Positions 8,672-16,322 of a DNA stretch of 64,000 nucleotides are shown here, piece by piece (within the stretch, counting starts at the first letter, position 1; each line of letters begins with the position of its first letter). Made by a program: the position numbers and the translations under genes. Below the pieces are notes generated by a model. It saw nothing but the letters and a program-made list of their open reading frames with translations. It was not told the origin of the DNA and did not search any database. The DNA comes from Pontibacter mucosus. GTDB taxonomy: Bacteria > Bacteroidota > Bacteroidia > Cytophagales > Hymenobacteraceae. Where the stretch lies: assembly GCF_003054055.1 (NCBI RefSeq), contig NZ_QBKI01000001.1, positions 682,001 through 746,000 on the forward strand, in the 5' to 3' direction.

Positions 8672-9253
8672 ATGCTTTTGCTGCTTGATAACTTCGATTC
8701 CTTTACTTACAACCTGGTGGATTATTTTGGCAGGCTGGGGGTAGAGATGCAGGTGGTGCGTAACGATGTGCCGCTTGAGGAGCTGCAGCAACTGCCGGTA
8801 AAGGGCGTGGTGCTCTCGCCGGGGCCGGGCGTGCCGCAGCAAGCCGGAAGTATGATGGAGGTGATACATCATTACCATAGCCGCGTGCCGATGCTGGGCA
8901 TTTGCCTGGGGCACCAGGCGCTGGGCGAGTTCTTTGGGGCCAGGCTGGAGAAGGGGCTGCGGCCCATGCACGGGAAAATCTCGGAAATTACCTGCGAGCC
9001 GGACGCTCTTTTTGAGGGACTGCCCCGCACGATGCCGGTGGTACGTTACCACTCGCTGGTGCTCAGGCAGGTGCCGCCAAGTATAAAACCACTGGCCCAT
9101 ACCGCGGAAGGGGAGCTAATGGCCTTCCGCCACCGGGAGCTGCCGCTGTACGCCCTGCAGTTCCACCCCGAAGCGGCCCTGACCACGTATGGCCTGCAGA
9201 TGCTCCAAAACTGGCTCCGTACAGCAAAGTTGCTAGACTCCTCAGTTAATTAA
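8672..9253 (+). CDS. Glutamine amidotransferase, PabA/TrpG type
   Basis: A stand-alone class I glutaminase subunit (193 residues) that gives ammonia to chorismate for 4-amino-4-deoxychorismate (folate) or anthranilate (tryptophan). The N-terminus LLLLDNFDSFTYNL is diagnostic. The catalytic triad is Cys78 (GICLGHQ), His165 and Glu167 (ALQFHPEA), and SPGPGVPQQAG (49-59) is the conserved loop. No chorismate-binding partner (PabB/TrpE) is nearby and there are no other trp or folate genes, so pabA cannot be told from trpG; the subunit may serve both pathways. Pyrimidine-rich repeat words abut its start codon. Confidence 0.85.
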   Translation: MLLLLDNFDSFTYNLVDYFGRLGVEMQVVRNDVPLEELQQLPVKGVVLSPGPGVPQQAGSMMEVIHHYHSRVPMLGICLGHQALGEFFGARLEKGLRPMHGKISEITCEPDALFEGLPRTMPVVRYHSLVLRQVPPSIKPLAHTAEGELMAFRHRELPLYALQFHPEAALTTYGLQMLQNWLRTAKLLDSSVN

Positions 9254-9756
9254 TCCGAATAAACGCCGAGCCTTCCCGTTGACTGAGCCTCTTTCCAGTT
9301 ACGGAGACGGCATTTCGTGTATAGTATTCTATAAATTGCCCGCATTTGGGATGTTGGTACCTCTCCGTTTTCGGCGGCGCTATTTCCCTGCGAGGATTTG
9401 CTAGGGCAGCGGCTAGAAACAAGCGCTTATTTATACTTGTATCCCTGTTGCTTTACAAGTATAAGGCAAAGCATTTTTATGCGATTCTGGCGCAGGAGCA
9501 GCATCTGACAGAGGAACGGGCAAAAAAAGGCGTTTTGCTAATCTGCTCTATATGCTTCAAATTTGGGTTAGTATTGTTAATATTGCGCGAACATCGGGCC
9601 GTTAAGGCTCAGCCTTTGTTTTTACATGGCAAGCAGGCGAATTTATACTTTTGTGGCACTTGCGGGCTAAGGCCGTTGCGGGTTCCGGAAACCGGTTGCT
9701 GCTGTAAAAAGTATAAGCAAAGGCAGCGCACGGGTTTTTTATAAGTTTTTCGATTC
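9254..9756. other. Spacer without a convincing gene
   Basis: 503 bases between the amidotransferase and an alpha/beta hydrolase. An open frame at 9346-9744 could encode 132 residues, but it is Cys-rich, lacks family features and has atypical codon use. At least four AAGTATA/TATACTT copies lie between 9430 and 9720. No tRNA, hairpin terminator or strong promoter was recognised. Confidence 0.5.
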
Positions 9757-10530
9757 ATGGATTTACAAGTCAGACAAGAAGGAGATTATCAGTATATTGA
9801 TGAGGGAGAAGGAGAAGTGCTGCTGCTGTTGCACGGGCTTTTCGGGGCACTCAGTAACTGGAACGGCGTTGTAGACCATTTCTCGAAGAACTACCGGGTG
9901 GTTATCCCGCTCATGCCGATTTACGAAATGCCGCTGCACAAGGCGGGCGTGCCGGGCCTGGTGAACTTTGTGGAAGGCTTCGTGAAGCTGAAAAAGCTGC
10001 GCGACCTGACGCTGCTCGGCAACTCACTCGGCGGGCACGTGGCGCTGGTGTACACGCTTGATAACCCGACGATGGTAAAGCGCCTGGTGCTTACCGGCAG
10101 CTCCGGCCTGTTCGAGGATTCGATGGGAGGCTCGTTCCCCAAGCGCGGTAACTATGCCTATGTGGAGGAGCGCGTGGGTTATACGTTCTACGACCCCAAA
10201 ACAGCTACCCGGGAACTGGTGGACGAGGTGTTTTCCATCACCAACAGCAACGCCAAGTGCCTGCGCATTATCTCCATCGCCAAGTCGGCGCAGCGGCATA
10301 ACATGGCCAAGGATATCACAAACATTCAGGTGCCCACGTTGTTAATATGGGGACTGAACGATACAATCACTCCGCCCCTGGTAGCGTATGAGTTCAACAG
10401 ACTCATCAAAAATTCCGACTTATACTTTATAGACAAGTGCGGGCACGCCCCCATGATGGAACATCCCGAGAAGTTTAACAGTATCTTAGAGAAATATTTA
10501 GAACGAACCCCCATAGCCTCACCGGTATGA
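9757..10530 (+). CDS. Alpha/beta hydrolase
   Basis: A 257-residue soluble alpha/beta-fold hydrolase. HGLFGALSNW (residues 26-35) forms the oxyanion loop, GNSLGG carries the nucleophile Ser90, and DKCGHAPMMEHPEKF near residue 236 provides the catalytic His; an Asp in WGLNDTITPP (about 207-216) would complete the triad. The sequence resembles epoxide-hydrolase/MhpC-like C-C bond hydrolases but no substrate can be assigned. Its stop overlaps the start of the CBS gene by 4 bases (ATGA), so the two are translationally coupled. Confidence 0.85.
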   Translation: MDLQVRQEGDYQYIDEGEGEVLLLLHGLFGALSNWNGVVDHFSKNYRVVIPLMPIYEMPLHKAGVPGLVNFVEGFVKLKKLRDLTLLGNSLGGHVALVYTLDNPTMVKRLVLTGSSGLFEDSMGGSFPKRGNYAYVEERVGYTFYDPKTATRELVDEVFSITNSNAKCLRIISIAKSAQRHNMAKDITNIQVPTLLIWGLNDTITPPLVAYEFNRLIKNSDLYFIDKCGHAPMMEHPEKFNSILEKYLERTPIASPV

Positions 10531-11192
10531 TAGCAGAAGAACTCATCAACCAAATGATACCGCCGCTAAAGCTCTACGACACCGTGGAAAAGGCTTTGCG
10601 TTGGATGGATGAGTTCCGTGTAAACGAATTGCCGGTGGTGAGCAACCGCAAGTATATGGGGCTGGCCACTGAGCTTAGCCTGATTGAGCTGCCCGACCGC
10701 ACGCAGCCGCTCAAGGACCTGGAGCTGCAATACAAGGACGTGCACGTGCAGGGGCCGCAGCACTTTTACGATGTGATGGAGGCCGCCATCAAAAACAAGA
10801 TACAGGTAGTGGCCGTGCTGGACGACGAACAGGACTATATGGGCGTGATCACGATCAACGATACCCTGGCGGCATTCGGGCAGATGTCGGCGCTGCAGGG
10901 TTCGGGAAGTATACTGGTGCTCTCCATGCCCGAACGCGATTACTCGCTGGCCCAGATCAGTCGCCTTATAGAGGAGGAGAACGTGAAGATCCTCAGTGCC
11001 TACGTGTCGCCGGATGAGCTGGACCCTTACAAGATAAAGCTTACCCTGAAGCTCAATACCAACGATCTCAGCCGCATCATTGCCACTCTGGAGCGCTTCG
11101 AATACCGCATCACTGCCCAATTTAACGACAACACCGAATACGACGTGGGCCGCGATCGGCTCGACATGCTCTTTAAATACCTCGATATTTAA
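10527..11192 (+). CDS. CBS-domain protein with C-terminal ACT-like region
   Basis: A 221-residue protein with a tandem CBS pair (about residues 1-58 and 66-125; motifs RVNELPVV and QVVAVLDDEQDYMGVIT), a module that usually binds adenine nucleotides. The C-terminal part (about 130-205) has an ACT-like alternation (SILVLSMPERDYSLAQISRLIEEENVKIL is split across this region). It overlaps the hydrolase by 4 bases and the next barrel gene by 1 base, so three genes form one unit. The physical partner is unknown; a role as an energy-sensing regulator is inference. Confidence 0.82.
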   Translation: MIAEELINQMIPPLKLYDTVEKALRWMDEFRVNELPVVSNRKYMGLATELSLIELPDRTQPLKDLELQYKDVHVQGPQHFYDVMEAAIKNKIQVVAVLDDEQDYMGVITINDTLAAFGQMSALQGSGSILVLSMPERDYSLAQISRLIEEENVKILSAYVSPDELDPYKIKLTLKLNTNDLSRIIATLERFEYRITAQFNDNTEYDVGRDRLDMLFKYLDI

Positions 11193-12592
11193 TGCTGGCG
11201 CGGATGCTGCTGCGGATCCTCCCTCTTATACTTATACTTTTATCCGGAGCCGCTGCGCTGGCTAACCCCTGTGACGTGATGGCCGTGGTGGTAGCCGACA
11301 TCAGTTTGTCGGGCAACGAGACCACCAGGGACCAGGTGATGCTGCGCGAGCTGACCTTTGCCCCCGGGGATACCATACTTGCCGAAAACCTGGAGCCCCT
11401 GCTGGAGGAAAACAAACGGCGGCTTTTTAACCTGCGGCTCTTTCACCATGTAAACTATACGTATACTTGCTCCGAGGGGCAGGTGCAGGTAGCGTACGAG
11501 GTGCAGGAGCGCTTTTACCTGTATCCCATTCCCATCTTTGATTTTGCCGACCGTAACTTTAACGCCTGGCTGGAGAAAAAGGACTGGAGCCGCATCGACT
11601 ACGGCCTTAACCTGATTCGCCGCAACTTCAGAGGGCGCAACGAGGAGGTGCGTGTGCGGGTGCAGCGTGGCTTTAACAAACGGCTGGAACTAGCTTACCG
11701 CATCCCATACGTGTGGCGAAAGTATAACATCGGGGCAGATTTCTCAGTGGCCGATTACCGCAGCCGCACCATCAGCTATGCCAACCTGAACAACAGGCAG
11801 CGTTTTTTTGAGCAGGAAAGCGGCATGCCCATCCGGCGCAGCTCTGTGTCGGCGGCGCTGGTGCACCGGCAAAACGTGCAGCGCCAGGCAGGGCTTCGGC
11901 TGTCCTACTTCAACGAGCGTATCTCCGACTCGGTGGCCTTCCTAAACCCGGAGTATTACCGGGAGGCGCAGCAGGAGCGGCAGTACACGCGCCTGGAACT
12001 GTACCAGGTCATCAACCGCCGCAACGATTTTGCCTATCCCACAGCCGGCAGTTACTTCGAGGCCATTGTGGCCCAGACCCTGTTTCTGCAGAGCTCAGGC
12101 TCGCCTTTTACCACCGCCCGCGCCAAGTATGTGCAGTATGTGCCGCTGTCGGGCAAGTATAGCTACATGGTGGGGGCAGAGGGCCAGCTGCGGCTGGCCG
12201 GCAAGCACGCCTTCGCCGATAACGTGGCGCTTGGGTTCCGGTCTTACGTGCGCGGTTACGAACTGTATGTGGTTGGGGGGCAGCACTATGGGCTTTTTAA
12301 ACAAGGCTTAACGCGGCAGTTGGTGGATATTAAAAGTATAAATCTTAAATTTATCCATAATCCAAAGTTCAACAGCGTGCCGCTGGCCTTTTACCTGAAT
12401 GCTTTTACAGATGTGGGCTACGTGGTGGACGATGTTTTTGAGCAGGGAAACCCGCTTACCAACCGTTTGCTGCTGGGCAGTGGCCTGGGCTTGCATGCGG
12501 TAACATTCTATGATATCGTGCTGCGCCTGGAGTATACCCTGAACCGGGAGGGCGACACAGGTTTATACTTTAGCGCCCGATTTCCTTTTTGA
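11192..12592 (+). CDS. BamA/TamA-like outer membrane protein (one POTRA plus barrel)
   Basis: A 466-residue exported protein of the Omp85 superfamily. After a signal peptide (residues 1-24, ending ALAN) comes one POTRA-like domain (about 32-108, ISLSGNETTRDQVMLRELTFAPGD) and then a beta-barrel of about 350 residues. The barrel end LRLEYTLNREGDTGLYFSARFPF finishes in Phe. It is much smaller than BamA (the true bamA is at 16.3 kb), with fewer POTRA domains, so it is likely an accessory Omp85 protein inserting or exporting a specific client. The start overlaps the preceding stop by one base (TAATG). Confidence 0.8.
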   Translation: MLARMLLRILPLILILLSGAAALANPCDVMAVVVADISLSGNETTRDQVMLRELTFAPGDTILAENLEPLLEENKRRLFNLRLFHHVNYTYTCSEGQVQVAYEVQERFYLYPIPIFDFADRNFNAWLEKKDWSRIDYGLNLIRRNFRGRNEEVRVRVQRGFNKRLELAYRIPYVWRKYNIGADFSVADYRSRTISYANLNNRQRFFEQESGMPIRRSSVSAALVHRQNVQRQAGLRLSYFNERISDSVAFLNPEYYREAQQERQYTRLELYQVINRRNDFAYPTAGSYFEAIVAQTLFLQSSGSPFTTARAKYVQYVPLSGKYSYMVGAEGQLRLAGKHAFADNVALGFRSYVRGYELYVVGGQHYGLFKQGLTRQLVDIKSINLKFIHNPKFNSVPLAFYLNAFTDVGYVVDDVFEQGNPLTNRLLLGSGLGLHAVTFYDIVLRLEYTLNREGDTGLYFSARFPF

Positions 12593-12656
12593 TTTGATGA
12601 CGTATAAATTTAGCTGTTAGTTACTGGTTGTTAGTTTTTCGTTGTTCCTTGCCGGG

Positions 12657-12692
12657 CTTTCTAACTCCCAAACTCTCTAACTCTCCGACTCT
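12657..12692 (+). repeat. AACTC pyrimidine-rich words directly before nadK
   Basis: Repeated CTAACTC/AAACTCTC words fill the leader and stop exactly at the nadK ATG (12693). Same family as 8638-8671, which also ends at a start codon. It might act as an unstructured leader for ribosome loading; no Shine-Dalgarno sequence is present. Confidence 0.65.
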
Positions 12693-13580
12693 ATGAAAAT
12701 CGCCATACTTGGTAACCCGTTTGCCGACGACATCATCCCTTTTATACAAGCGCTTTTTGATGAGCTGCAGCGCCGGAAGGCCCAGCTGTGCCTGGTAGAG
12801 CATTTCGAGTTATACCTGAAAAACACCATCAACCTGCCCACGGGTATAGAAACCTTCCGGCGTGGCGATAAGCTGCCGGGCGTGGAGGTGGTGCTGAGCA
12901 TTGGCGGGGACGGAACCCTGCTCGATACGGTAACTTACATTGGAGCGCAGCAGATACCTATACTTGGCATCAACACCGGCCGCCTCGGCTTTCTGGCCAC
13001 CATTCCCTACGACAGCATCAACATCGCCCTGGATGCGATTTACAAAGGCCATTATGCTTTGGATGACCGGGCCCTGATCCGTGTGGACTCCGATCAGGAG
13101 GTGTTTAACGGCATTAACTTCGGTCTGAATGAGTTTAGCGTACTTAAGCGCGATACTTCGTCCATGATAGTGGTGCATACGTATATAGATGGTGAATATT
13201 TGAATTCATATTGGGGCGATGGCCTGGTAGTGGCCACACCCACCGGATCTACGGGGTACTCGCTTAGCTGCGGAGGGCCACTGGTGCTGCCACAGACCAA
13301 CAATTTCGTCATTTCACCCGTATGTCCGCATAACCTCAATGTGCGGCCCATGATTGTTTCTGACCGCAGTGTCATTTCTTTTGAGGTAGAGGGGCGTAGT
13401 AGCAGCTACCTGGCTGCACTGGACTCCAGGTCTACACCAGTGGATATGAATGTGCAGTTGGCAGTTCGGAGGGAAGCATTTGTTGCCAGGCTGGTAAAGC
13501 TTCACCATGTTAACTTTTTGTCGACGCTACGCAGCAAGCTAAACTGGGGGCTGGATAAGCGGAATACCATCATAAAATAA
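12693..13580 (+). CDS. nadK: NAD kinase
   Basis: A 295-residue NAD kinase, which phosphorylates NAD to NADP with ATP or polyphosphate. The catalytic GGDGTLL motif is at residues 71-77; NTGRLGFLA (about 95-103), the NE/D-type motif FGLNEFSVLKR, and the glycine-rich PTGSTGYSLSCGGPL loop follow in the normal order. Length and motif spacing match bacterial NadK. It stands alone behind an AT-rich repeat leader, and an AT-rich spacer follows before the envelope cluster. Confidence 0.95.
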   Translation: MKIAILGNPFADDIIPFIQALFDELQRRKAQLCLVEHFELYLKNTINLPTGIETFRRGDKLPGVEVVLSIGGDGTLLDTVTYIGAQQIPILGINTGRLGFLATIPYDSINIALDAIYKGHYALDDRALIRVDSDQEVFNGINFGLNEFSVLKRDTSSMIVVHTYIDGEYLNSYWGDGLVVATPTGSTGYSLSCGGPLVLPQTNNFVISPVCPHNLNVRPMIVSDRSVISFEVEGRSSSYLAALDSRSTPVDMNVQLAVRREAFVARLVKLHHVNFLSTLRSKLNWGLDKRNTIIK

Positions 13581-13698
13581 TATTAAATATATTTGTTATA
13601 ATATTTTATAAATTAAGTATTCTCGCTATTTTTGGCTTCTATTAATTTAGGAAGAATGCAAGCTTGCTGATACGCTACCCTTTATATATTTCTCTATT

Positions 13699-14703
13699 AT
13701 GAAGAAACTTTGTACCCTTGTTTTAACACTTGGTATTTTGCTTACTATTGCCTCTTCCGACGCAGAAGCGCAGCGTTGGACGAAGCGTAAGCAGTATGGT
13801 ACTGTTGGTTTCACGCTTGGTGCCACGAACTACTTCGGGGATATTGTGCCGCAGCCGGACTTCACGAGCTTCCGTTTCAAGTCTACCAGACCAAGTGCCG
13901 GAATCAGCTATTCGTATCGCTTTGCACCGCGCTTTTCCTACCGGGTAGGGTTTAACTGGGGGCGTATCACAGGTGACGACGCATTGAGTGCGTCTGCAAA
14001 CGAGGGTGAGAACAGAGGCCGCTACGGAAGAAATCTATCTTTCCGAAACGATATTAAAGAACTGAGTGTCGTAGGTATCGTAGACCTGTACGAGAACCGC
14101 AGCACCTTCCAGCGTCGCCCTGATTTTGTGCCCTACGGCTTCCTGGGTGTAGCGGTGATGCACCACAACCCCAAGGCGTATTATGATGGCAACTACTTTG
14201 ATGCATCGCATAACAGGCAGCTGCCGGATGCCTACAATATCCCTTCCGGATGGTACGAGCTGCAGCCTTTGGGAACTGAAGGACAGCATCTGGGCGGGGA
14301 TAACCCGAAGCCGTACAAGCGCGCGCAAATTGTAGTTCCTTTTGGTCTGGGTGTGCGTTATAAGATTGACAGATACTGGGACCTGAGCTTTGAGATTGGC
14401 TGGAGAAAAACATTTACCGATTACCTGGACGACGTAAGTGGTAGCTACGTATCCAAAGCAGCGCTGCTAGGCGACGGAACTACCGAAGCACAGCGTGCGG
14501 CAGCTATCTTCGCCGACAGGAGTGCTGCCTCTGGCTTTGCATTGCAAACCGACCCAAGCGGTACTCCATACGACATAGTAAGAGGTTATGGCAGAGACGG
14601 TCAACAAAGAGGTGACCGCGAGGACGATGACTGGTACATTAACACCGGTATCACTATTAATTATATTCTATCACCACGCATCAGAAGTCCGAAGTTTAGA
14701 TAA
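13699..14703 (+). CDS. DUF6089 family outer membrane beta-barrel protein
   Basis: A 334-residue exported protein (signal peptide to about residue 24, SDAEAQ) with the aromatic/glycine alternation of a small beta-barrel. The start of the mature part (GTVGFTLGATNYFGDI) and the terminal DDWYINTGITINYIL strand are typical of the Bacteroidota DUF6089 family. A second member follows 48 bases downstream. The family lies upstream of uppS-bamA in many relatives, suggesting an envelope role, but no function is established. The upstream spacer is very AT-rich, with a possible -7 box TATATTTG at 13588. Confidence 0.82.
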   Translation: MKKLCTLVLTLGILLTIASSDAEAQRWTKRKQYGTVGFTLGATNYFGDIVPQPDFTSFRFKSTRPSAGISYSYRFAPRFSYRVGFNWGRITGDDALSASANEGENRGRYGRNLSFRNDIKELSVVGIVDLYENRSTFQRRPDFVPYGFLGVAVMHHNPKAYYDGNYFDASHNRQLPDAYNIPSGWYELQPLGTEGQHLGGDNPKPYKRAQIVVPFGLGVRYKIDRYWDLSFEIGWRKTFTDYLDDVSGSYVSKAALLGDGTTEAQRAAAIFADRSAASGFALQTDPSGTPYDIVRGYGRDGQQRGDREDDDWYINTGITINYILSPRIRSPKFR

Positions 14704-14751
14704 TAGAACGGGCAGCGATTGCGTTGTTCAACTAAACTTTGCTCATACTAC

Positions 14752-15519
14752 ATGATTTTACGCACTTTGCCACTGGCGCTCCTTATTTGTCTACTTCTGC
14801 AGATAGGGAGTGCTTTTTTTTCTACAAGTGTTCAGGCACAGGGCAACCAGCCCGTTACTACCTCTGAGATTGGCATAGGAATAGGAGGGGCTAACTATAA
14901 AGGAGAGATTTCACCAAACTACCGCTTCCTCAACAACCAACCCGCCCTTACGGTATTCTATCGCCGGGATATGTCCAATGCTATTACGCTGCGCGGGGGC
15001 CTGCTGGGGAGTCATCGTATCTTCGACGACAGAAGTTTTAGCGATGAGGCTTTTGATGAACGCCCGCTGCATGCTTACCGCCAGGCCGAGCTGAAGTTTA
15101 GCTTGCTGGAGCTTTCCGGGGTGGTAGAGTACAACTTCCTGGATTATTATGACCGCAGCCAGAGCCCGCGCCTGTCGCCGTACCTGTTTGTAGGCATTGC
15201 AGGTATGCTATACAACAAAAAGCTTTATATGGCGGGCAATGTGGAGCGGGAGTTCGACACAGACATAACCGTTGCCATTCCGGTAGGGGTAGGGCTAAAG
15301 TATGCCTTAAGCACCCACTGGAACCTGGGGCTGGAGTTTGGCGCCAGAAAAACCTTCACGGATAAGCTGGATCACCTCCAGGCACCTGATTTTCCGGAAA
15401 ATATTGCCAACCCACACGATAACGACTGGTACTTCTACAACGGCATCAGCATCTCCTATACTTTCTACCGCTACAACTGCCCTCCAATCTACAAGAAAAG
15501 ACCGGGTCTCTTAGATTAA
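14752..15519 (+). CDS. DUF6089 family protein, second copy
   Basis: A 255-residue paralogue of the preceding protein. I chose the ATG at 14752, which gives a standard signal peptide (MILRTLPLALLICLLLQIG, cleavage near QAQ at about residue 30); the frame can be extended to a TTG at 14719, adding a charged stretch that would spoil the signal. It shares GIGIGGANYKGEIS, the YLFVGIAGM strand, FGARKTFTDKLD and the final NDWYFYNGISISYTFYRY strand with its neighbour. Function unknown; an outer-membrane location is inferred. Confidence 0.8.
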   Translation: MILRTLPLALLICLLLQIGSAFFSTSVQAQGNQPVTTSEIGIGIGGANYKGEISPNYRFLNNQPALTVFYRRDMSNAITLRGGLLGSHRIFDDRSFSDEAFDERPLHAYRQAELKFSLLELSGVVEYNFLDYYDRSQSPRLSPYLFVGIAGMLYNKKLYMAGNVEREFDTDITVAIPVGVGLKYALSTHWNLGLEFGARKTFTDKLDHLQAPDFPENIANPHDNDWYFYNGISISYTFYRYNCPPIYKKRPGLLD

Positions 15520-15578
15520 GTTGCAATCATTCATGAATTTCTCTTGCTTTTTGTAACTTGCAAGGAAATCGTGTTTTA

Positions 15579-16322
15579 ATGAATCTGAAGGAGAAAGTAG
15601 ACTTAGGCAATTTACCAAAGCACATAGCCGTTATCATGGACGGTAACGGGCGATGGGCAAAGAAAAGGGGAGGCCTGCGCATCTTTGGGCATCAAAATGC
15701 CATTGAGGCTGTGCGCAGCACGGTAGAGGGCGCTGCAGAGTTGGGAGTAGAGTACCTGACGCTTTACGCTTTTTCCACCGAGAACTGGTCGCGGCCTGTA
15801 GAGGAGGTTTCTGCCCTGATGACCCTGCTGGTATCCACTATCCGGAAAGAAGCAGCTACATTAACTAAAAATAATATTCGTTTGCAGACGATTGGCAATA
15901 CTGCCAGCCTGCCGAAGGCCTGCCAGCGCGAGCTGATGGAGGCCATGGAGATAACGAAAGACAACACCCGAATGACCCTGGTGCTGGCACTGAGCTATAG
16001 TGGCCGCTGGGATATTACCCAAGCCATGCAACGCATTGCCGGAGAAGTGGCTCATGGAAGTATAAAGGCAGATGAAGTAAACGAGTCCGTTGTGGCGCGT
16101 CACCTTTCCACCGCAGGTATGCCCGATCCGGAATTGCTGATCAGAACCAGCGGGGAGCAGCGCATCAGCAACTTCCTGCTCTGGCAATTAGCTTATACTG
16201 AGTTATACATTACAGAGTTGCTGTGGCCCGATTTCCGGAAAGAGCATCTCTATGAAGCGATATTATCTTACCAGCGCCGTGAGCGCCGCTTCGGTAAGAC
16301 AAGTGAACAACTAACCAAGTGA
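15579..16322 (+). CDS. uppS: Undecaprenyl diphosphate synthase (isoprenyl transferase)
   Basis: UppS extends farnesyl diphosphate to the C55 lipid carrier for peptidoglycan and O-antigen. The diagnostic N-terminal HIAVIMDGNGRWAKKR holds the catalytic Asp21; GHQNAIEAVR, LTLYAFSTENWSRP and DPELLIRTSGEQRISNFL follow in the usual order. The start was taken as ATG 15579 (246 residues); a TTG at 15558 would add seven residues. Its stop overlaps the bamA start (GTGA), so lipid-carrier synthesis and outer-membrane assembly are co-transcribed. Confidence 0.95.
   Translation: MNLKEKVDLGNLPKHIAVIMDGNGRWAKKRGGLRIFGHQNAIEAVRSTVEGAAELGVEYLTLYAFSTENWSRPVEEVSALMTLLVSTIRKEAATLTKNNIRLQTIGNTASLPKACQRELMEAMEITKDNTRMTLVLALSYSGRWDITQAMQRIAGEVAHGSIKADEVNESVVARHLSTAGMPDPELLIRTSGEQRISNFLLWQLAYTELYITELLWPDFRKEHLYEAILSYQRRERRFGKTSEQLTK

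Noticed and set aside
9346..9744. Open frame of 132 residues between the amidotransferase and the hydrolase
   Set aside because: Cys-rich, no domain, atypical codon use, and several dispersed AAGTATA copies; it looks like a chance frame in a spacer.
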